Assembly (NCBI GenBank): GCA_030448225.1
Contig: JAUJNJ010000106.1
Span: 1-21,444 of the forward strand
Direction of reading: 5' to 3'
Length of the DNA stretch: 21,444 nucleotides
DNA from: Phycisphaerae bacterium
GTDB taxonomy: Bacteria; Planctomycetota; Phycisphaerae; Tepidisphaerales; Tepidisphaeraceae
Part shown: positions 14,734 through 21,444 of the stretch, one piece after another
Layout of the letters: every line of letters starts with the position of its first letter
How positions within the stretch are numbered: position 1 is the first letter of the stretch
Position numbers and translations under genes: made by a program
Notes under the pieces: generated by a model
What the model saw: only the letters and a program-made list of their open reading frames with translations
What the model was told of the DNA's origin: nothing
Database searches by the model: none

Positions 14734-15152
14734 GGTACGTCTCCAAAAGGGAGGCCTCGATGCCTCCGCCACACGGTTGCCGGTGGTTGAATTTTGACTG
14801 GCGACGCGACCCACCGACACAAGACGCGATCGCCGCTATGGTTCTACTTCTGTTAGGGTTGATTTATATCGCCTAAACAGCCGCCTGTCACCTAAAATCA
14901 CCGAATTTGACGGCGAAATTTTCCGCCGGCATATTCGCCTGCTTCTTGTTGTCCGACAGGGCCTTAACGATACGTTTTGGGGACCCGCAGGATCGGTTTC
15001 CCCGGCAGAAAAATGTGAAGACCGAGACGCGTCGGCGGCGTGGCGGCTGTTAGGGCGTGAACCCCAACAACCGGGATGAAGAGCGGACCTGCTAAGGGTG
15101 TTTCCGGCGTGGTAGGCGGGTGCTCAGAAACGTGGCTGAAGGGGCTCAAATA
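14734..15152. other. AT-richer promoter region upstream of the Sak4-like gene
   Basis: This stretch, mainly 14830-14980, is clearly richer in A/T than the rest of the window. It holds the minus-strand promoter at 14863-14891. No gene is apparent on either strand; the long minus-strand frame through it is a read-through beyond the carbonic anhydrase terminator. Confidence 0.5.
14863..14891 (-). promoter_or_regulatory. sigma-70-like promoter for the Sak4-like gene
   Basis: On the minus strand, GTGACA (14891-14886) is separated by exactly 17 bases from TATAAA (14868-14863). Each hexamer matches 5/6 of the housekeeping consensus (TTGACA/TATAAT). It would give a leader of about 120 bases before the ATG at 14733. 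Confidence 0.55.
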
Positions 15153-15178
15153 ACCCCCGCATCGGAAGATGCGGGGGT
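15153..15178 (-). terminator. terminator after the carbonic-anhydrase-like gene
   Basis: An 11-bp perfect stem (acccccgcatc/gatgcgggggt) with a 4-base loop (ttcc on the minus strand) is followed on the minus strand by ttatttgag. It marks the 3' boundary of the upstream gene. Confidence 0.7.
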
Positions 15179-15273
15179 CGAGAAAAGAGACGCGGCAATT
15201 TCCGGAACAGCGCCCCCGCTCCCTCTGGATTACACGTTCTTCGAAGGTGTCTGCTTTGGCTCCGCGCCGTGTG

Positions 15274-15924
15274 TCATTGTCGCCGACGCCCGTGCCCGGC
15301 CACCGGCAGCGGCGGCGGAGGCGAGGCGTCCTGCCGCGGGACGCGCGGGCCGGCCGCCGCGCCGTCGTCGTCGTCGCCGGCGCCGGTCGCTGCACGCGGC
15401 CGATCTCGTAGAACGAGACCGAGCCGCCGTTCTGCATCGCGAGGTAGGTCGCGACGTCGATCTTCGGGAACCACTCGCGGAACAGGCTCGGCCGTCGCGA
15501 TGTCGCGGAACTGCTCCGGCAGGCACTCGCGCGGGCTCTTCTTGCCGCCCGCTGGGCGCGTAGAAGCCGCAGGCCCAGTGGGCGATGAGGATCACCCGGC
15601 CGAGGTCGTGGGCGGTCACGAGGTATCGCATCTGCTCCTCGCCGCCCGCCAGCAGGTCGGGGCGGTCGATGCCGTGGGCGAGCCACGCGGCCCGCCGGGC
15701 ACGGCGAAGCGGTCGAGCGCGGCACGTCGAGCCGGCGGTGGCAGAACTCGTCGAACGCGTCGCCGTGCTGCCCGTCGCTGCAGTAGACCGCCAGCGCCCC
15801 CACCCGCCGGCTGTTGAACGATTCCGTGCTCGTGAACACCGGCATCGGCAAGTCGGGCGGCAACTCGATCGAAGACCACGCCGGCTGTGCGCGCCGGTTC
15901 CGCGGGAATCGCCTTGGCATCCAT
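15274..15924 (-). pseudogene. beta-carbonic-anhydrase-like protein, frameshifted
   Basis: The ATG at 15924 (MDAKAIPAEPARTA), with AGGTG upstream, starts a protein that reads on in shifted frames: PMPVFTSTESFNSRRVGALA, then V-Y-C-S-D-G-Q-H-G-D-A-F-D-E-F-C-H-R-R-L. After a shift near 15715 comes L-D-R-F-A-V-P-G-G-P, then MRYLVTAHDLGRVILIAHWA with C-G-F-Y, and LFREWFPKIDVATYLAMQNG. C-S-D-G, a central P-G-G and H-W-A-C correspond in order to the C-x-D, glycine and H-x2-C elements of beta-carbonic anhydrases. The rest of the family signature is poor, so this is a CA-like protein whose catalysis is unproven. At least four indels are needed. The end is uncertain (a TGA near 15274, or 15230); a terminator follows at 15153. 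Confidence 0.6.
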
Positions 15925-16250
15925 ATCAGCACCTGAAGTGAGTCGAACGATCCGTAACGGCGAGGTAACGAGCGGCGGGTGATCCGCGACGTAATCGTGC
16001 GCGCGCCCCTCGATGCGACTCCTCGCCAATGGCTTTACAGCACGCGACGTTCCCGATAGTTGCTGTTGGTGCGCGCGTGCCGACCGCGTGTTGACCGCAT
16101 CACGAGAGGAGCCCTTTAGCCGCTGCCCGAAGGGCTGCGTTCTCTTCGCGTTTCCGACGACCTCAAGAAGCCGCAGCCCTTCGGGCAGCGGCTAAAAGGG
16201 GGTGTCCTGCATCAACGAGGGTTCGTCTTCGTCGGACGACCGCAGACGGA
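15925..16250. other. divergent intergenic region with nested inverted repeat
   Basis: This lies between the divergent carbonic-anhydrase-like and ankyrin genes. It contains the inverted repeat at 16112-16200. No gene or clear promoter hexamers are seen. Confidence 0.45.
16112..16200. repeat. 89-nt nested inverted repeat
   Basis: The left arm 16112-16139 (28 nt, ccctttagccgctgcccg...) and right arm 16172-16200 (29 nt) are reverse complements except for one T missing in the left T-run. Each arm contains its own small hairpin, gccc-gaa-gggc. The 32-base loop is unique. The element has no coding potential. Confidence 0.85.
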
Positions 16251-16259
16251 GTGACGACG

Positions 16260-17440
16260 ATGACCGCGATGAATACCGATTCGAACACTCCCGACCCGCT
16301 CCTGCTGTTCAGCGCACGTGACCCGCGGCGACGCCGCCGGGCTGCGGACGCTCCTCGACACCTACCCGGCCCTGCGATCCCGGCTGAACGACAACCTCTT
16401 CGACTTCGACGCGCCCGCCCTCCTGGTCGTGCCGCCGGCCGCAACGACCGCGCGACGCTCGACGTGCTGCTCGACGCCGCTGCCGACCCCGACGCCAGGA
16501 GCGGCTGGTGGCCGGCGGGTTCGGGCGCAAGCTCCACGTCGCCGGCGGCGAGACGGCCGAGCACCTCATCGCCCGCGGCGCGCGCCGACGCCCACGCGGC
16601 GGAAGCGCATCTCGGGAAAGTCGCGGAGCTGAAACGACTCGTCGACGCGACGCCCACGCTCGTCCACGCGCGCGGCGGCGACGGGCAGACGCCGCTCCAC
16701 TTCTCGCGCGCACGCCGGAGGTCGCGGCGTACCTGCTCGACCGCGCGCGGAGATCGACGCCCGCGACCTCGACCACCACGGCACGCCCGCCCAGTGGGCC
16801 GTGAAGGACCGCCACGATGTGGTCCGGGCTTCCTGATGTCGCGCGCCGCGACGCCCGACGAGTTCATGGCGGCCGCGATCGGCGACATGGATTACCTCCG
16901 CAACGCGCTGCTCGCCGACCCGTCCCTGTTGCGGGGCGCGAAGCGACGCCAGCCGCTTTCCTGGCCCTAAACCGCCGGGGCGGCTCACATTTACGCCTAC
17001 GTCATCGACGCCGACACCACGCTCCTGCACGCCGCCAGCCGGTACGACCAGACGGCGGTGATCGACCTGCTCGTCGCGGTCGGACTCGACGTCAACGTCC
17101 GCGGCGGCAACGACGCCGGCACTCCTCCACACCGCCGCCTGGCACAACCGCACGGCGGCGGCCGCGGCCCTGCTCGACCGGGGGCGGGGACGGAACTCGA
17201 ATCGGGACCGATCCACCGAACACGCCGCTGGGGTGGGCGATCGTGGCCGGATCGGTGGAGGTGACGCGCCTGCTGCTGGATCGCGGGGCGGGGATGGCGG
17301 CTACTACCTCGACAATGCCCGCCGAGCCGCGCGGCGACTTCGCCTCCTACGCCTGGCACGTGCCGGCGCACTACGCGGCGATCATCGAGATGCTAAAGCG
17401 CGCGCAGGCCGCCTGGACACGTCGCGTCCCCCGGCCGGGT
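16260..17440 (+). pseudogene. ankyrin-repeat protein, frameshifted
   Basis: I prefer the ATG at 16260, with GGAG eight bases upstream; a GTG at 16251 is also open. Read across frames, the pieces are MNTDSNTPDPLLLFSA, GDAAGLRTLLDTYPALRSRL, NDRATLDVLLDAAADPD, GKVAELKRLVDATPTLVHAR, GDGQTPLHFS, TPEVAAYLLDR, RAATPDEFMAAAIGDMDYLR, TTLLHAASRYDQTAVIDLLV, HNRTAAAAALLDRG, NTPLGWAIVAGSVEVTRLLL and YAAIIEMLKRAQAAWTRR. The recurring T-P-L-H-x-A...L-L-x-x-G-A pattern is that of ankyrin repeats, about six to eight of them, which serve in protein-protein binding. There is no signal peptide. At least seven ±1 indels split it. The end is uncertain; the frame stays open to 18055 but loses character after about 17440. 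Confidence 0.7.
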
Positions 17441-17627
17441 ATGATCGCCCCGCGACGCGCCGACGCTGCGCGCGGCCTCCCGGCTTCAGCGGGGAGGATC
17501 ACGATCGACATAGATGCTAGATTCAGTGCGGCCCGCGAGGTCGGAGCGTTCCCCGCCCGGCGCCTCGCTGAACGACCGGCGAACGCGGGACGTACGACTG
17601 TCGGCCCGCGGGCGCTTCGACGGCACC

Positions 17628-18107
17628 ATGATTCTCGCCGAGATTCCAACCGATCAAATCGTCAAGCTCTCCCTGGCCCTGCTCGGGCTGATCGTCGTCG
17701 GCTTCATCGTCGTCGCGCAGGTCCGCCGGCGGTTGCAGGACAACGATGCCGCGGGCGGCGGCGGCGGCGGGTCGATCGGGTTTACGCTGTCGGACCTCCG
17801 CCAGATGCACAAGAGCGGGCAGATGTCCGATCGCGAGTTCGAGCTCGCCAAGGCGAAGATCATCGACGCCGCCAAGCGGACCGCGGGCGCGCGAGGAGCG
17901 CGGAAGCAGGCGGGGTCGACGCCCTCGGCCGCCCCCGCCAGCGCAAATGCCGCTGGAGACGAAACCTCCCGTGCGGGAGGACGGGGCCGAGGGGTGAGAC
18001 GCGCCGCCCGGTCGCCTTCGGCCGGGCTGGCCATGAGCCGCGATCGGGGCGATAACACTCGGCTCGGCGGCTCATCCGGGCGGCCGACGCGGGCTCGGCG
18101 AAGCTGA
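17628..18107 (+). CDS. SHOCT-like single-pass membrane protein
   Basis: The frame is about 159 aa from the ATG at 17628 (MILAEIPTDQIVKLSLALLG); upstream codons to 17514 look non-coding. Residues ~11-31 are a membrane helix, followed by a basic V-R-R-R-L and a Gly run (GGGGGG). The segment FTLSDLRQMHKSGQMSDREF, then E-L-A-K-A-K-I-I, is the short C-terminal helical hairpin (SHOCT-like: 'L..L...G.ls..EFe..K') widespread in planctomycete membrane proteins. The tail after about residue 90 is Ala/Arg/Gly-rich and may be extended by a missed stop. The function of this domain is unknown; oligomerisation is the usual suggestion. Confidence 0.65.
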   Translation: MILAEIPTDQIVKLSLALLGLIVVGFIVVAQVRRRLQDNDAAGGGGGGSIGFTLSDLRQMHKSGQMSDREFELAKAKIIDAAKRTAGARGARKQAGSTPSAAPASANAAGDETSRAGGRGRGVRRAARSPSAGLAMSRDRGDNTRLGGSSGRPTRARRS

Positions 18108-18514
18108 CGAGCCGAGCGACGCCTCCCCCACCGGCGGCCGGTGCGCGGGTCGAATCGGGCGAGGTTCAGGTCCCGAATCGAGCGGTTTCGCCGCGGGCGC
18201 GAACGCGGCTAAGATGTTTGGCGTAGGCCCGGTTAACGCATCAAGTGGATACCCGTTGCCGTTCGATAAGGGTGACAGGTGACCCTGCCGGTTTCCCTTA
18301 GGGAGGCCGGTGCGTCGTGGCCGGGGCGACGGGATCGGGCCGAGGGCCTGGTCGCACGTCGTTCCTTTTTTTGTCGAGTCGGAAACCGCCGACGCAGCAT
18401 GCGGGCCCCCCATCGGGGAGGGCGTGCGCGCCGGCGGCTCAATCGGGAGGCGGGCGGCGTGTGCGCGCGGACGTTTCCGCGGCGCGACAACCCGCAAGCT
18501 AGAAGGCGAGGCCG
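18108..18514. other. leader region of clpX with paired stem-loops
   Basis: No gene is seen. Two adjacent hairpins lie at 18269-18286 (agggt/accct) and 18288-18310 (ccggtttccc/gggaggccgg, ten pairs including two G-U, loop tta). A T-run (ccttttttt) lies near 18365-18373 without a convincing stem before it. No clpP is visible upstream, where it commonly lies. Confidence 0.45.
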
Positions 18515-19925
<1,411 letters not shown>

Positions 19926-19956
19926 GCCGGGACGATTCCAGACAAGTTAAGTATAA

Positions 19957-19995
19957 AACGAGGGCGGCCCCGATCGGGCCGCCCTCGTTCGTTTC
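19957..19995 (+). terminator. rho-independent terminator after clpX
   Basis: A perfect 14-bp stem, 19957-19970 with 19976-19989 (aacgagggcggccc), has a 5-base loop and is followed by cgtttc. It starts 31 bases after the clpX stop. The strength of the stem makes it convincing even though the T-run is short. Confidence 0.85.
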
Positions 19996-20150
19996 ACGTC
20001 TTCGTTCGTGCGACGGGACCGGTCGTTCCGCTGCCGGCGGAAGAACTGCACGCGGCGGCGTCCCCGCCTGCAACAGAATGGAATTGACTTTCCTCGCGGT
20101 GCCCGTTGCAATCGCCGTGTCCGACCAACTTCTTTCCCGGGGGGAGCAGT

Positions 20151-20906
20151 ATGTTCAGTAGGCGGTGGCTCGCACTCGTCGTGCTCTGCTTCGCATCGCC
20201 CGTGTGGTCGGCGACGATGACCTTTCAAGAAGAAGTGTCGCCCTACCCCATGTACGACGTCGAGGCGACGACGGTGAACAGTTACTAGGGGAACGGCAAC
20301 GACAGCCAGTACCTCATGGTTGGCAGGGGTGCTTCCGGCACGCGGTATAGAAGCCTGTTCAGCTTCGACATGTCGCCCCTCCCCAACAACGCGAGGATCA
20401 GCCGTGCGGACTTCTCGCTCTTCATCGCCGGCGGCGACCCGCCGAGCGGAACCTACCCTGGTAGCGTCGACGAGACGGTGAGCCTGGAGATTCGAAACCT
20501 CACGGAGTCCATCAACGAGTCGACGACCATGGGCTTCGACAGCACGTACTCCCGCGGCTCGTTCTATGCTGTCGCCAGCGGCAACCCGCGGTCGTCGGAC
20601 GCGGGCGACCGGTACGAGTTCAACGAGGCCATGCAGTTTCTCGCGGAAGTTCAGGGCGCGGCTGACGCCAACGGCACGGCAGACTTCATGCTTAAGCTGC
20701 CCGACTACCTGGAAAGCCAGGCGCAGACACGGCTCTTCTACTTTCGGAGTGACGAGAGCACGAACTACGCGCAGCGCCCGATGCTCACCGTCGAATACAC
20801 CATCATCCCCGAGCCGGCGTCGGCGGGCCTTGCTCTCGGCGCGGCCGCTACTTGCCTGGTCCGACGGCCGCGCCGGCGGCTAGGTGAACGTCCGCGTCCG
20901 GCTTGA
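20151..20906 (+). pseudogene. PEP-CTERM surface protein with DNRLRE-like domain, one in-frame TAG
   Basis: The ATG at 20151, preceded by GGGGGGAG, starts a clear signal peptide (MFSRRWLALVVLCFASPVWS, then A). The frame meets TAG at 20286-20288 after T-T-V-N-S-Y and continues in the same frame as G-N-G-N-D-S-Q-Y-L-M-V-G-R-G. This is the 'YG...yLmVGR...rsLfsFDms.lP..a.is.AdfsL' pattern of DNRLRE-type beta domains. The C-terminus is a PEP-CTERM sorting signal: I-P-E-P-A, a short hydrophobic stretch (SAGLALGAAATCLV) and an Arg cluster. Such proteins are exported and processed by an exosortase. Total 251 codons plus stop. The TAG is a substitution-type defect, unlike the indels elsewhere: an error, a true nonsense mutation or suppressed amber. 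Confidence 0.75.
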
Positions 20907-20917
20907 GCGCGCCGCGC

Positions 20918-21444
20918 TTATTCCGTCTTGGCCGGCAGTTCCTTGATGTAGATGTTCTTGAACCAGAGCGTGTTGCCGTGGTTCTGCAGCTCGATCTGGC
21001 CCGTCGCCGGCAGCGGCAGGTCGCCGCGCTTCAGCACGCGCGACCAGTAGTTCTCCAGCGGCACGTTGTCGAGGACGAGTTGGCCGTTGAGCTTCACCGA
21101 GACCTTGTCGCCGACCATCTTGATCCAGAACGTGTTCCACTCGCCGATCGGCCGGTCGGCGCGCGCGGTGGGGTTGTTGCCGCCGTTCTTGTTGTTGTAG
21201 AGCCCCCCGGAGCCGACGCCGGCGGCGGGCTTGCTGCTCGGGTCCCAGATCTGCACCTGCGGCGTGCCGCGGAGGTAGATGCCGCTGTCGCCGTTGGCCA
21301 GGATCTTCCAGTCGACGTACATCTCGTAGTCGCCGTAGTCGTTGGCGGCCACGAGGCTGCGCCCCTTGCCGTCGAACACGAGCGCGCCGTCCTCGACCTT
21401 CCAGTGCGCCCGCATGTCCTCGTCCGCCTCGGCCTGGGCGGCCT
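20918..21444 (-). CDS. DUF1080 / 3-keto-disaccharide hydrolase domain protein, partial
   Basis: The gene runs off the right edge: the frame is open through 21444 upstream of the internal Met at 21415 (the residues before it read A-A-Q-A-E-A-D-E-D). The visible ~175 residues are the C-terminal part of a DUF1080 domain, a jelly-roll fold in mostly secreted planctomycete and Bacteroidota enzymes, some characterised as 3-keto-glycoside hydrolases. Recognisable landmarks are L-V-A-A-N-D-Y-G-D-Y-E-M-Y-V-D-W, N-G-D-S-G-I-Y-L-R-G, V-Q-I-W-D, G-G-L-Y-N-N, W-N-T-F-W-I-K-M-V-G-D, V-L-D-N-V-P-L-E-N-Y-W and the closing G-Q-I-E-L-Q-N-H-G-N-T-L-W-F-K-N-I-Y-I-K-E. The signal peptide lies outside the window. 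Convergent with the PEP-CTERM gene, 11 bases apart. Frame intact. Confidence 0.93.
   Translation of the reverse strand, partial: AAQAEADEDMRAHWKVEDGALVFDGKGRSLVAANDYGDYEMYVDWKILANGDSGIYLRGTPQVQIWDPSSKPAAGVGSGGLYNNKNGGNNPTARADRPIGEWNTFWIKMVGDKVSVKLNGQLVLDNVPLENYWSRVLKRGDLPLPATGQIELQNHGNTLWFKNIYIKELPAKTE

Noticed and set aside
14907..14935. Plus-strand promoter-like TTGACG-17-CATATT
   Set aside because: No plus-strand gene follows for more than a kilobase; likely chance in an AT-rich patch, although an antisense transcript cannot be excluded.
17233..17520. Plus-strand ORF inside the ankyrin region
   Set aside because: Arg/Gly-rich shadow; the ankyrin repeats are in the other frames.

Overview
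The window is very GC-rich chromosomal DNA that most resembles a planctomycete, probably Phycisphaerae-like. This taxonomic call is an inference from gene content: a DUF1080 (3-keto-disaccharide hydrolase) protein, a DUF3500 lipoprotein, a PEP-CTERM surface protein with a DNRLRE-like body, a CxxC...CPECG zinc-ribbon membrane protein, a 'DPF...VYSVG.NG.DDGG' C-terminal motif, and many palindromic intergenic repeats. There is no rRNA, IS element or CRISPR array, and no clear prophage block.

Layout. 1-736: a long inverted repeat, a tRNA-like gene (- strand) of unusual length and a second inverted repeat. 737-2646 (-): a His-rich DUF3500 lipoprotein and the nucleoid protein YbaB/EbfC. 2898-3521 (+): a frameshifted lipoprotein, followed by a repeat-bearing gap. 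4059 to about 6800 (+): three overlapping genes (lipase-like lipoprotein, small membrane protein, large membrane-anchored protein) that form one translationally coupled unit, convergent with a frameshifted zinc-ribbon membrane protein. 8093-9860 (-): a FlgM-like anti-sigma factor and a frameshifted FAD-dependent oxidoreductase. 10079-10834 (+): four tandem micro-lipoproteins of about 33-43 residues, closed by a terminator. 11115-11818 (+): a frameshifted HAD phosphatase/phosphomutase. 12039-12398 (+): a small membrane protein. 12606-14891 (-): promoter, Sak4-like ATPase, palindrome-rich spacer, ssb and terminator, a recombination/annealing pair. 15153-15924 (-): a frameshifted beta-carbonic-anhydrase-like gene with its own terminator. 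16112-17440 (+): a nested inverted repeat and a frameshifted ankyrin-repeat gene. 17628-18107 (+): a SHOCT-like membrane protein. 18515-19989 (+): clpX, badly frameshifted but otherwise conserved, with a strong terminator. 20151-20906 (+): a PEP-CTERM protein interrupted by one in-frame TAG. 20918-end (-): a DUF1080 protein cut by the window edge.

Two points stand out. First, the tandem array of micro-lipoproteins looks like an undescribed family: each has a ribosome binding site, a lipobox ending G-C-R-A, and a related tiny mature tail. Second, many genes carry single-base indels with good conservation on both sides of each shift, including clpX, which is normally kept intact. That pattern points to consensus sequencing/assembly errors more than to real decay. 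'Pseudogene' below therefore means 'reading frame interrupted in this sequence', not necessarily non-functional in the cell.
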